A program made the translations under genes and the position numbers. A stretch of DNA of 15,594 nt, taken from Actinomortierella ambigua. Taxonomy: Eukaryota > Mortierellomycota > Mortierellomycetes > Mortierellales > Mortierellaceae. Location: positions 2,814 through 18,407 of the forward strand of contig JAAAJB010000661.1 of assembly GCA_016098155.1 (NCBI GenBank), read 5' to 3'. Shown here piece after piece: positions 1 to 10,027 of the stretch. The stretch's first letter is position 1. Every line of letters starts with the position of its first letter. The notes beneath the pieces are model-generated. The model was not told the origin of the DNA. It ran no database searches and saw only the letters and a program-made list of their open reading frames with translations.

Positions 1-20
1 AAAAAAAAAAAAAAAAGTAC

Positions 21-2690
21 CTCGTAATACTTGAGGCCCACTTGCTGGTTCTGAGTGAGATTGGACAGTTGGCGCACATCGTCCAAAGTTCGAAGTCCTT
101 GCTTGAACCACAGTTCCGCCTGAGCAGCACCGACGCCATAGATGTTGCGGAACAAGTTGTCGACCTGGAGCTGCTCCGCCGAAAACTCTGAACCAAGATA
201 ATTGAGCTTAGAGATCCGTCCCATTGAGATGCACTCGCCAATCTTTTTCGCAATCCTCGGCCCAATCCCCTGGATACGAGCAGCCATCTCTTCCGAAGTG
301 AGCTCGAAATCGAGTGCCCTGATAGCGGTGATGGCCTTACGATAGCCGACCACCCGCCACTTGTCCTTCGACCCTTTTTGTTCAGTACGTTCATAGTAGT
401 GCAGAATCTGCTCGAGTTGCTCCAGAACACGTCGGTTGTACTTGTACTCGTCTGCACCAGTATGTGGTTCCTGACAGCGATACTTGGCTTTCGTTCGGAA
501 CTAGAGTCAACCACACAAAACAAATGCGATCAGCCACTACAAATATTCACCATTCAACTTTGGACTCTATAGTTGGTTACCACCAGATCATAAGATACTT
601 ACTGCTGCCTTCTTTCCTGCTGCCTTCTTTCCTGCTGCAATGTAATTTAGCAAGGCTTCCTGCTGCTTGGACTTTGTGCCCTGTATCATGGCATCGGCTT
701 CACTGCTACTCGGAAGCTCCTGAGCCTCCTGTCGCGCAGTCTCATGCCCTGCTTCACTTGCATGGTCGTCCTCTGGTTCCTCTCTGTCATGATTATCCGT
801 ATCAGAAGGTAGCTCATCCAAGGTAAGGTGATCAAGCTATCCACATAGACGTTAGGTATTGGTTAGCAAGTGACATATTGAATGCTACATTACACAATCC
901 ATTCGTTCAGTAAAGACACAGAAGGAGCTTACCTCCAGTGACCCATTCCGAACTTCCTCAATCACATCATCAAGTGACATATCGCCTGCTACCGCCTGTT
1001 CGTCATCCGAGTCAGTCACCAGATTGGTGCGAGGTGGAGAGTCTGGAGGTTTTGGGGTAAACTTTGTGCTCTTCTTCGGCCCCTCAGGGGGGTTTCCAGT
1101 CTCTGTCGCAGGCCCTGGGAGGCTGTCGGGTATGAGAAATCGAACCGAGTCGAGAGGTGTCCGGAGCTAGAAAGGTTGAAGAGCAAAGGCGATCAAGCCA
1201 TCAATCACTATGCACACGCTATCAACAGCGCCATCATTTAATGGGAGTTAAGCTTGCGTGGGAAGAAATCCTTACCTCGAGAGAGTCTGACAGCCAAGCG
1301 CTGTCAACTAAAGCAACCTTGGGCTATGCGGAGGAAAAAAAGAATAAAAGAGGGCGATGTGGATACAAACAACTATTAACGTCTCTACTTTATCGATATG
1401 AAACGGCATCGTGTCTTCGAAGAAGGAGTCTCTACATACGTCGATGGATTCTACTTGCAACGCCGCACAGACAGCCGCGCGGGTCTTCAAACTGGATACG
1501 ACATGTGTTGTGATGTCAGGCTGGTAAGGAACGGGAATCGGCTCCGGTCTATCACTCACAACGCCTACTCTCTTCGGCCTTGGCTTGTTCGGCGGACCTA
1601 ACCACGTTCCACCATACGCCAACAACCTATCACGTAACAGCTCGTAATACATGGAGTCGATTCCGGTCGGCACGACGTATGCTCGCACACCTTCAAATCG
1701 CCGGATTGCTGTGGGCTTGGAGTCATTGGATGTAGTCTATTGCGACCAGTCATGGAAAAGTGCAATGCACATATGGTATTGGCATCGCTGATGTAACACA
1801 AGTGAACCAGAGAGCATTGTATGCCAACATCTTGATGAGAGCCTTACCTGTCCTGATACATGGTCTTCGTCAGTGTCAGAGTCAAGCTCAATGATAGTTG
1901 CAGGTACAGATACCAATGTAGACTTTGAAGAAGAGGGTGGTTCGATTTTTCGACGCCTATGCGGCGTTGAGGTTGAAGCACTTGGGGAGTTTGCAGAGGC
2001 ATTGGAAGAAGGGCTCCTGTCTCGTTTCGTGGGAGTAGGGATCGGTTTGCGCCGTGATCCGATTCTACTTGCGACAGTCTTTGGGGTTACCTTTGCTTTG
2101 GAATTGCTGCTGCTGACTGACACTGGTTTGGCGGAAGAAGTGGTTATGATGGGTGGTTCTGGGTGGTCAGTGTCCTTGGCCACTGGACTAGTGGGCTGAG
2201 ACGAATCTGACGAGTCTGAGAGATCAAAGTGAACAACTTTGGTCCGCTTCTGCACAATTGCAGGCTCTGACGCATCCGCAGTTGGATCCGTGATATCTGA
2301 TGAATGTTCTGGCACCTCCGTGGGCACAGTGTCCTGGAGTTCTGGCGGCTTTGGCTGTTGAACAAGCTCTGGCGGTGGTGAGGCTGCGCCTTGGTGTCCT
2401 AGGTCTTCTGACGAGCCATCCTGAGGAGGGTCTGTGGATGAGGCACCCGATGAAGATGTCCCAAAGCGACGTTTCTTTCCAAGTGACTTGACTGTTACGA
2501 TTGGGGCGGTTGACATAGCTGGCGGGAGCAACCCGCTGTCCTCCTGCTCCACGTTGGCCACCGAGTCGTCGAGGTCGGCAAAGAAAGCTGCCTTATTGTT
2601 GGTTTTCGCATTCTCTGAGTCTTCGTGTGGGGCATTGGCATTTTGTTTCTGCTCTGCCTCTGCATTGCTGGCATTAGTTTGTTCATTCAT
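21..2690 (-). CDS. POLL: DNA polymerase lambda-like family X polymerase, 5' part (BRCT + 8-kDa lyase/HhH), runs off left edge
   Basis: Gap-filling and dRP-lyase polymerase of base excision repair and non-homologous end joining, acting in the nucleus. Spliced model on the minus strand: 2690-1848, 1715-1440, 1323-1276, 1166-933, 836-603, 470-21, 695 codons in all; the last donor (GTAC, 20-17) leads into a poly-T intron at the window edge. Residues 1-281 are Ser/Pro/acidic and disordered, with basic NLS-like clusters (KKRRF, HRRRK). Residues 282 to about 403 form a BRCT domain: AYVVPTGI, the GG turn at 316-317, THVV at 351-354, and Trp383 in DSAWLSDSL. Residues 404-545 are an acidic linker. Residues 556-695 match the 8-kDa domain and both helix-hairpin-helix motifs (GIGPRIAKKIGE, then NIYGVGAAQAELWF). 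Lys621 aligns with the Schiff-base lysine of Pol beta (Lys72). The palm, fingers and thumb are outside the window. BRCT plus the lyase lysine favours Pol lambda over Pol mu/TdT. ATG 2690 is the first in-frame ATG. The 1715 acceptor is CCAAG and is the least certain junction. Confidence 0.88.
603..632. repeat. Perfect 15-bp tandem duplication at the 3' end of POLL exon 5
   Basis: The unit TGCTGCCTTCTTTCC (plus strand) occurs twice in direct succession and starts a third time (633-638). On the minus strand it encodes a doubled five-residue Gly-Lys-Lys-Ala-Ala motif directly before the 5' splice site at 602/601. It is a basic Ala/Lys-rich linker in front of the 8-kDa domain. A short in-frame duplication of this kind is likely to vary in length between strains. 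Confidence 0.85.
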
Positions 2691-2872
2691 GTCGTTGATG
2701 GGAACGAAGGCAAAGGACGTGTTGGTGGCAATCAGGGTTGAGAGAGAGGGTCGGTTTTTTTTGTTCTCCACTCTGCAGTCACGCGTACGGCGCCGCGCGA
2801 ACTTGGGTCGCCCGCGTCGTCCAATGTGGAACCTCTTCGTCGCTCACCTCTCCATTGCCCAATGCACGACGA
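2691..2872. promoter_or_regulatory. Divergent promoter between POLL-like gene and APC4, with MCB/E2F-like and CCAAT motifs
   Basis: Only 182 bp separate the two predicted start codons, so both genes must draw on the same control region. Visible motifs are ACGCGT at 2781-2786 (the MluI cell-cycle box bound by MBF in ascomycete yeasts), GCGCGAA at 2795-2801 (one base short of the E2F consensus read on the minus strand as TTCGCGC), CCAAT at 2821-2825, and a second CCAAT at 2859-2863 inside an inverted repeat (CATTG-CC-CAATG, 2853-2864). No convincing TATA box is seen. The motifs are read directly from the sequence; cell-cycle control is inferred. Confidence 0.5.
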
Positions 2873-5800
2873 ATGATGGTTGACTCTCTTACCTTGGGCC
2901 GTCCTTCATACCGTTTGTACACTGAGAAGAAACTCGCTTCTGCTCACAAATTGCAGGCATGGTGTCCGACTGCCGACCTGCTTGCATTGGTCACCGTACA
3001 GAATGAGCTGGTTCTTTATCGACTCTCATGGCAGAAGCATTGGGCTCTGCCACCACCCAACAATCAAAAGTATGGTCCAGGAGCCAATCCCCAGTTAACC
3101 CATAGCGACGAAGCTGTGGAGATTTTCTCGCTATCTTGGCGGCCGGATGGTATGTCACACACCGCTCCTTGGAACTCTGGAAAATTAACTGTTCCTGAAT
3201 TCAGAAGGAACTAACGCAACGCCACCAACCTTCGTCATTTGCCCTTTTTTTTTCCATAGGCAAGGCGATTGCAGTAGGCCTCAACACTGGTTTTGTGCTT
3301 ATTCATGACTATCGTGATGGATCAATCTTACACAGTGTTCCTAGTGACCCAGCAAGCGGCACCATGCAACGGATCACCTGTCTGAACTGGGAAGACTTGT
3401 ATTTTGGACAGCCGAGCCATGCTTCACTGTTTGGGTCTCAAGTAAGATTCACCTGCAGCTGAGATCAATTGATTGTGATGATGAATCTGATAAGCTACAA
3501 TCCTCTAACTGGCAGAAACGTACCCACTGTTATTTGCTACGATGGTTGGGTTACTAGGCTCAGGGAGAATCCATCCTCAAGTTCATGCCGCTACTATCGC
3601 AGATCCCAATCACCACGCAGCAACAGCAACAGATGCTGAGGGCACGACTGATGAACAGGCACAGAAGTCCCAAAGAAGAAGACTCCGCCACTAAAGCACT
3701 CGCCCGGGCAAGCGCCACCATTGAGCCTCTAGATGAGGAGAGCGGCGAGGTCATGAATGTACTTGTTTCAGGAGACGATCACGGCAACCTCCGATTAGGG
3801 ATTTTCGGGGCATTTGATCTACCTGTCATTTCTCTGACAGGACTTGTAGGCACCATCGCACCATTCTTCACTGACAAGGTATCATACGGTGATGGGACCA
3901 AAGGAAGGCGATAATTGGTTTCGTGCTCTAATGACTTTGGGGGCTAACATACTAACAAGTGGCTATTTTGTTCCCTTCTGTTGATCTTTTAGACGATGAA
4001 GGTCGTGCATGCGAATGTCCTATATGATCTTTCTGAGATGACGGCGCTATGTGTGTGCGGAGATAATTTCGCAACAGAAGACAGCCTGGCAGACCAAACA
4101 CAGTCTCCAGGCAAGCTTGTTCAGCTGACTGTGAACCTTGGGTTATTCCACCAATATCGTAAAGAGGTTCGCTCCATCAGTCTTAAGAAGAGGCCAGTGT
4201 TGCATCTGCTTAATTACCTCGAGGGGAGTCTCGCTGCGATGGAGTCGGAATACAAGAGAGTGCAGCGCTATTCTGAAGAATGCATTGAGACAATCGAGCA
4301 GAATCTATCGGATAACGGAGGTAGGAATGTACATAAACTTGCCTATGTATGCTGCTGGGCATCATGATGTGCAACACACTAACACCTAGCAAGTCTAATT
4401 CTGTCTGTGTATTGAATCTTTAGTCACGTCAACGCCAGCCCTTGAATTTACACGCCTTCTATTGTCGGGAGTGCCCAGTCCCAGTATCGACCAGTATATT
4501 CAGCGTGAGCTATGTCATGAAGGAATCCTTCAGTGGGATAGAGGCGCCCGTTTGGCATTTGGGACGGTGCTAAAAGTCGCTTTTGAGAACCTGATACCAG
4601 CATGTGAACGACTTTTAGTTCACCTCACAGACATCCTTGGCTTCAGTCAGTGGAAAGAGCGGTTTTCCGCACTTTCTATCAAAGAACAGGACGTCTATAA
4701 CTGCATCAAGGCCGTTGGAGATTTTATGGGCATTCTTGAAGATTTGTTCAGATGTGTCAAGGAGCAACAGGCACAATTTCTCGAATTCAAAAATTGGCTG
4801 GACCAAGGTATGCGATTTCTCGAAGTGGCCTCGATGTCGATGCTTATTGTTGGGGCCCATCTGCTGATCTCAAAGTATCGTTTTCATTAGTCGCTCACTA
4901 CCATGTGTTTCACGATCCTTCTCTTATTCTCATGCGTCTAGTTTTGGACATGATGCAAAATGCCAGTCGGTCAGGCGATGACGTGACACCAGAAGAGCAA
5001 AAGCGCTTCCCACCAGTCAACACCCTAAAGGTCGCAGAGTACATCAACTCCGGGCTCATATCTGATCCAGTCCAAAAGTTCTTCCAACGCAACGAAGACG
5101 ACAGCCCACCGCATGACAAAAACTCGAGGCCAGATAATGCTCAGTTGGCTCCACAGTATCCAGTGGTATATTCCTTTGCCTCAGGAATGATTCGACCGGA
5201 GACAAAAGCGCCGAACCCAAAGTACCGCGTTCCCGACATCGAAAGTGAAGATGAGGTGAGCACGAAACTGCCTCAAGGGATACCAGCCAGGACTCAAGGA
5301 ACCGGCCTACAAAGAGCCAAGACAATGGTTCTGTCAAAAGGCCCTAGCCCCTTAGCAAGATCGGCTACCAAATCATTTCTCAAGCCATCGTCCGCAACAC
5401 CATCCTCCAACAACCCTTTCAAGAGAACATTGACAACAATGCCTCCACCGCCTACACCAAGAGTGCCTCGGGCTACAGCAACGCCAACTGCTCAGGATAC
5501 ACAGCCTAGCGTCAGACTTGGCAGCACCCCGATAGCAGGAGCCACACCATCGACACCATCAACATTCACACTTGGTGAACAGCTGAAGATCATGACGGAG
5601 CGTTGCAGCTCACTCTTCCATGTCTCAGAAAAGGCCGTTGTGGACAGCATCAGCATCGAGCAGCCTATTGTCATTAAAGACTTGGATTCAAAGCATCTCG
5701 AAGCAGCCTCCAAAGAATCAAAGAGAAGTCCCAAGGTTGCCACGCGGTATTGCGACATTGTAAGGATTAATCTACTCGCCCAGCACTTGATTGTTTTCTT

Positions 5801-7269
5801 CCAGCATCTTCAAGACAGGTCGTTCTTTCTTAACACAAAACCCATATTTGACTTATTGTTTAATGGCTCACAGGGTCAAGAAGCATGGTACTATACAGCC
5901 ATCTATCATGAACCAACGACCAGCTTTCCGGATGGTACAGGTATGATATTTTAATGCCGTGAAACACACAATGCTATGTGGAATCTTTACTCGGCCAACC
6001 TTTTCTCACTCGTCTTTTCTACACACTATAGTGTGCATTCTTCGAAAGCGCCATGTGGCTCCCAAGTCAGCATCATTCATGTCGCACGTTTCTCTTCCAA
6101 GCTTAAAAGGAGAGCTCTCTTCTGGCACTGCCAGTAGGAAACACAAGCTAGACGTCGGGACACAAGAGCCTTTCAAACGTACCATGTCAAGCAGAAACAG
6201 CAGTAGTAGTGGTAGTGGTAGCAGTACGCCAGGTCTGACAAACAAGAGGACAGCTCAATCGCCTTTGACCCCTTTGGCACCAGGGATTGAGCGTCTCAGC
6301 CTCCGGTCAACAGCCCTCGCGGCACCTCACCCGCCCTCGAACAGTAGGTCTAGTTCCGACGAGCCATCAAAGACTGCCTATTTCAGCGATACACCGGATA
6401 TGCAGGTACTAGTGTACAGCTTGCGGGACGATGGCATGCACGGTAGCGAGGGTCGCCCAGGGAAATCAACCGCACCCGGGTCGTCGTCATCGTCGTCATC
6501 GTCCTCGTATGTTGTGCGCGATATGCTTTTCATGGACGACCATACCCTTGGCCTGCTACTGTCCTCGAATCGTCTCCAACAGCAGTACGTTGTCTCGGTA
6601 CCGATTCCGATCGACAACGACGACAACCAGCATGACTTGGGCCATGATGACGATGACCAGGCCGCCGAAGGACGACGGCCCCGATTCACTACATTGGACG
6701 AGTCCATGTTCCAATCGGCTTTACAGGGGCACACGCCTTTGTTGGACATGATCTTGTCGTCGTGCGTCCAAGATTCTTCTGCTACGTCCAATTCATCTAT
6801 GTCGTCTTCGTCGTCGTCTTCGTCTGCTCCACCTCCTCATTCGGGTCGCCTTGGTGGTAAAATAGTCGCTTTCCCTCTTCCGATCACCCGCTCAAGATGC
6901 GTCACCCACTTTGGAGGTGGCGAAGTAGGTGCTGTCGGTGTTGGGGTTCCACAAGATTCAAAAGGAGGAGGAGCAGGAGGAGGAGGAGGAGGAGCCACGG
7001 GTCTATCACATGGTGCAATACAGCCGCACGACGTTTTGTCCGAGGCGGCTCCGGTGGTTCAAGGACCCATGGCATTGGCGAGCAATGAGCGTGAGCACCG
7101 TCGTGTTCTGAGTGTTCACGGTGCGGCTGAAAACATTGTGGTTGGTGGCGGAGATGGTAGTGGTTCGAGGGTCGATGGAGGAGGCTACCCTAGAGCGGCA
7201 CCGACATCGATAATAGGCCGCCGCATCGCTGTCTTTGAACTCGACGGCGAGTATTACCATCCTTCATAA
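2873..7269 (+). CDS. APC4: Anaphase-promoting complex subunit 4 (APC4), spliced, about 1204 aa
   Basis: Scaffold subunit of the APC/C ubiquitin ligase, which triggers anaphase and mitotic exit. Exon model: 2873-3149, 3260-3441, 3558-3878, 3993-4320, 4424-4807, 4942-5759, 5874-5940, 6032-7269. The N-terminus is the APC4 WD40 blade pair (LQAWCPTADLLALVT, LVLYRLSWQ, then SLSWRPDGKAIAVGLNTG across the first intron). Roughly residues 300-500 are the long helical APC4 domain, including GFSQWKERFSALSI and a junction reading FKNWLDQVLDMM that aligns with FFRWLYVAMLRM in human APC4. The C-terminal third returns to WD40-like strands (VCILRKRHVAPK, RDMLFMDDHTLGLLLSS, RIAVFELDGEYY). The protein is longer than the roughly 800-residue human subunit because of Ser-, Asp- and Gly-rich loops. 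The second ATG (2876) has the better context (A at -3, G at +4). The third acceptor may be 3558 or 3564. The intron 5760-5873 is in frame and could be read through or spliced as 5760-5804. Confidence 0.88.
6191..7004 (+). repeat. Trinucleotide-rich low-complexity tracts in the last APC4 exon
   Basis: Several short imperfect trinucleotide arrays lie in the last exon. AGC/AGT/GGT triplets near 6191-6226 encode a Ser-Gly tract. TCG/TCA/TCC triplets near 6480-6508 and again near 6786-6824 encode poly-Ser. GGA triplets near 6963-6996 encode poly-Gly. All preserve the reading frame and lie between conserved WD40-like strands, so they are probably surface loops. They are candidates for length polymorphism. 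Confidence 0.75.
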
Positions 7270-8232
7270 TACAGTCATTGCAGAGAAGCTTGCCAATAGT
7301 CAACAATGTTGTTTACCTTCCCTCTCTCCGCAATCCTTCCTAAGAGACACAAAATTTTGATGTTGGAGAAGTGTGCGTAAAACAAAAGAGAGTGAAAATG
7401 AGCGATGACGACCGTGTGAAGAAAGAGGGCAGCAGTGGCAAAATATGGGGAATGTTTGTAAACAAGTTGTAGGGAAAGATGAGCCGAGTGGATCTACCTA
7501 CCAACCATCCACCCATGACTATCTATCTACCGGACCGTCGAGTGTTATTCAACCACAGTGGTACCTTCTTGCCTCGCCTCACCACAATATAGGGCACATA
7601 ATCGTAGTCGTCCCCTTAGTCATCCGACTTGTCCTCGTAGTAAATGACCCGTCGATACCACTGGCATGCCCTGCATCGTCGCTCTCCTCCATGAGGCTGG
7701 CCTCCTTAATCTCCAATAGCTTTGGCCCCGAATCACATCCAGAAACTTGTGATAGCTCTTGAAATGCTGACGAAGGATAAGTCGAAACTATGTACATTAA
7801 GTTGATCATTATTAGGATCTTTATAGAATGCTTGCTCGCTGATACAAGACATGGGCTACGTATTATTATGGCTTCATGAGAGTCAGGTGGGACAGTTGCA
7901 TGGCCCATTTGATGTAGCAGCTCCGCCGAGCCACCTTTGGAGGTTCGTCAACCTGCCCCAGCCTGAAGACCTGTGTGCACACTTCAAAGAACATGAGAGA
8001 CCTTGGCATCGTGGCTATGTGTTGTGGCCCCATCATAAGGAGGAGAGAGGGGTGGAGGAGGGAGAAAGAAATACCGGGCTAAGCTCATAGCTGCCTTATT
8101 TTTTTTTTTTTTTTAGTGGAGGTGAGAGTGGGTTTTGTTTTTTTTGTTGTGTTTTTTTTTTTTTTGGTTGGTTTATTTGTTTTCAAAGGACATTCTTCCG
8201 TCTCCTTCCTCGTCTCATCTCTACACGTCTCT
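7270..8232. other. 963-nt convergent intergenic region; no confident gene
   Basis: This is the space between the APC4 stop and the stop of the opposing methyltransferase gene. It holds both 3' UTRs, poly-T tracts at 8099-8114 and 8152-8165, and several short ORFs on both strands, none with a recognised domain. On the plus strand, 7851-8090 is an intact 79-codon ORF. On the minus strand there is an acceptor-like TACATAG (ending 7788) with a CTAAT branch-like site upstream, followed by 55 open codons to a TGA at 7620. Another minus frame reads WYRRVIYYEDKSDD, a TAA stop at 7618-7616, then a further coding-looking stretch. This could be a decayed gene, an unrecognised small spliced gene, or chance. 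I make no gene call. Confidence 0.6.
8172..8177 (-). terminator. Polyadenylation signal AATAAA of the METTL21-like gene
   Basis: AATAAA on the minus strand lies about 56 nt past the stop codon of the methyltransferase gene, followed by A-rich sequence (the poly-T tracts on the plus strand). The position is normal for a cleavage/polyadenylation signal; its use is inferred. Confidence 0.55.
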
Positions 8233-9861
8233 CTATCGGAGCCAGCAAGCATAGATCACGTAGCCTCCATGGAACTCTGGATCCAAAAGCGACGAAGGTA
8301 TGCGCACCAACCTGAACTGCTCCGCCTTCATCTTTTCCAGAAACGACAAATGGACATAATCCGTCCGTAGCTCCTGTGCCAGTAACACCACCGTCTTGGC
8401 CAAACTCTTGGGTGGTGCCGCTGCCGCTGCCGCTGCCGCTGCCGCCGGCGATTGGTCTCTCTCGTCATCCTCCACGTCCACTCGCCCCTCTTGCCTCGCC
8501 CGTTCGCGCACGCGACACAGATCAGCCAAGGTCCGGACGAGCGAGGGGATAATAGACTCGTTGTAGATGACATCGGTCGCAAATACAAAGTCGAAGCCAA
8601 CGCCACGCTTCAGATCCATGTCCAGGTCTTGGCCCCAGACTAGCTCTTGGATCTGGAGTTGACATAGTGGCGGCGGCGCCGCCGACGATGATGAAGGAGA
8701 AGAAGAGGATGGAGAGAAGGGTGAAGAGGAGTTTTGATGGCGTTGGTTGTTATTGGACGCCGGCTTGTGGAGGCTGGCGGTTGGATCCGGGGCAAAGTAT
8801 CGCTTGTCGAGATTCTTTTTCAGGTTCTTCATCAAGAGCGGGAGCACCGCGCTTTGGTCTGTCAGGAGCAACCGCCGACAAAGCTCCACCAGCACAATGC
8901 CCAAAAGTCCACACCCAGAACCGAGCTCGAGGATCGATGTCCTGTGCGGGTCAAAAACGAGTCGTGTTTGCCACCCTTCATCCTTTTCCGCCTCTGCCTC
9001 CTCTGCCTCGTTATCTTCCTCGCCCTCGCCATCGTCATCCTCATGGTAGTCGTCGCCCTCTTGATCCAATGATCCCTGTGCCGAGCCCTGTTCCCCTTCG
9101 TCACGTCCTGCGCTGCCGCCTTCCGCCAAGACATTCCGGGCACCCTGCATCGAGTCTGCGAGTAAGAAATGAGCCAGCTGCAGCTCACGTATCGAGAGCA
9201 GGAACTTGGCCATGAGGATCGAACTGTCCCAGACCACTGAACCTGTCTGACCCGGCTGGGAGAGTGTCGAGAGCGATTGATGGATCACGAGCGGCTTCAG
9301 TTGTGGTGGTTGCTGTACAAATGTCGAAGGCGATGAGGTCGAGGGAGAAGAGCCCTTGGCACCGCCGGATCGCCTCGATCCTGGGCGCGAACCACCACCT
9401 CCTGTCTTGGAGGATGTTGGTTTGGGCGATAGTGGCTCACTGTTTGCACCACCACCACCACCTCCAGTCTCTTGGGAGGCGATTGTTTCATCCGCCATGC
9501 TATTGCCGACCGCCACGCCCCGAAGCCCTGCTCGTGAGCTTGGCCTAGAGCTTGGACGGCTGCTGCTCGCGCTTCCTGTCCCTGTGCTGAGATGGTTGAT
9601 CAGCATGTTGGAGGACGGAGACCGTTCCAGTGTTGGTGTCCTTGGCGGTGTAGGTACTGGGGTGAAAGCGAGCTCGACCTCGAGCATATTGGATGTTTGT
9701 GACACGGATCGGTTGTGTTGCCAGGGTCCTCCTCCCCCTCCTGAGGTCTCTCCGTCGCCCGACTCTGACGCTCCTTCTCCCGTGAACAACAGAAACACCT
9801 CTTCATAGGGATCTCGAACCGGAATGGCGTCGGGAATCGAGCGGAAGAATCGGCATGCCAT
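8233..9861 (-). CDS. METTL21-family (Methyltransf_16) protein lysine methyltransferase-like protein, 542 aa, intronless
   Basis: A class I SAM-dependent methyltransferase of the METTL21 group, whose characterised members methylate lysines on chaperones and translation proteins; the substrate here is unknown. Residues 207-222 (GSVVWDSSILMAKFLL) are the family's N-terminal W-D motif. Motif I is ILELGSGCGLLGI (310-322), the acidic end of the next strand is LLLTDQ (331-336), the W-G pair is at 409-410, and the family DxxY motif is DVIY at 430-433 within FDFVFATDVIYNE. The C-terminus VVLLAQELRT...HGGYVIYACWLR completes the fold. The first 200 residues are Ser/Pro/Gly-rich. Insertions interrupt the core: an acidic stretch at about 265-297, a Ser-rich stretch at about 365-398, and ten alanines at 473-482. 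The start at 9861 has A at -3 and G at +4; the longer open frame would run into ERG27. Comparable families are usually 200-300 residues. Confidence 0.85.
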   Translation of the reverse strand: MACRFFRSIPDAIPVRDPYEEVFLLFTGEGASESGDGETSGGGGGPWQHNRSVSQTSNMLEVELAFTPVPTPPRTPTLERSPSSNMLINHLSTGTGSASSSRPSSRPSSRAGLRGVAVGNSMADETIASQETGGGGGGANSEPLSPKPTSSKTGGGGSRPGSRRSGGAKGSSPSTSSPSTFVQQPPQLKPLVIHQSLSTLSQPGQTGSVVWDSSILMAKFLLSIRELQLAHFLLADSMQGARNVLAEGGSAGRDEGEQGSAQGSLDQEGDDYHEDDDGEGEEDNEAEEAEAEKDEGWQTRLVFDPHRTSILELGSGCGLLGIVLVELCRRLLLTDQSAVLPLLMKNLKKNLDKRYFAPDPTASLHKPASNNNQRHQNSSSPFSPSSSSPSSSSAAPPPLCQLQIQELVWGQDLDMDLKRGVGFDFVFATDVIYNESIIPSLVRTLADLCRVRERARQEGRVDVEDDERDQSPAAAAAAAAAAPPKSLAKTVVLLAQELRTDYVHLSFLEKMKAEQFRLVRIPSSLLDPEFHGGYVIYACWLR

Positions 9862-10027
9862 GTTTCTTGAGTGTGAATGGGTTAATGAATAATGGAAAAG
9901 GACGTCAACATGGAATGTACGAGAATAAAAAAAAATTTTGCCCACGCGAAATTGTTTGGGTAAGTGGTCAGAGCGTAAAAGACCAATATGATGTATTGTA
10001 TAAAAACAGCCCCCCCCCCCTTTGTTT
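9862..10027. promoter_or_regulatory. Short spacer: 3' end of ERG27 and 5' region of the methyltransferase gene
   Basis: This 166-nt spacer between two head-to-tail minus-strand genes must contain ERG27 polyadenylation and methyltransferase initiation. It shows a run of 11 cytosines (10010-10020) beside an A/T-rich stretch. TATAAAAA at 9999-10006 reads on the plus strand, the wrong orientation for either gene. No clear AATAAA is seen on the minus strand. Confidence 0.4.

Noticed and set aside
2691..2771. Upstream extension of the polymerase frame to a GTG at 2771
   Set aside because: GTG is not a usual nuclear start; the first ATG in the frame is at 2690, and the extension lies in the shared promoter.
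2738..2872. Upstream in-frame ATG (2738) for APC4
   Set aside because: It would add 45 residues unlike the family N-terminus and leave under 50 bp to the opposing start codon; the family begins shortly before the first WD40 strand, as with ATG 2873/2876.
5819..5873. Possible 55-nt intron in APC4 starting GTCGTT
   Set aside because: The donor is poor and removal would shift the frame away from the conserved EAWYYTAIYHE segment.
8404..8450. GCC/GCT/GCG array suggesting a CRISPR-like or regulatory repeat
   Set aside because: It is the trinucleotide tract encoding poly-alanine in the methyltransferase gene.
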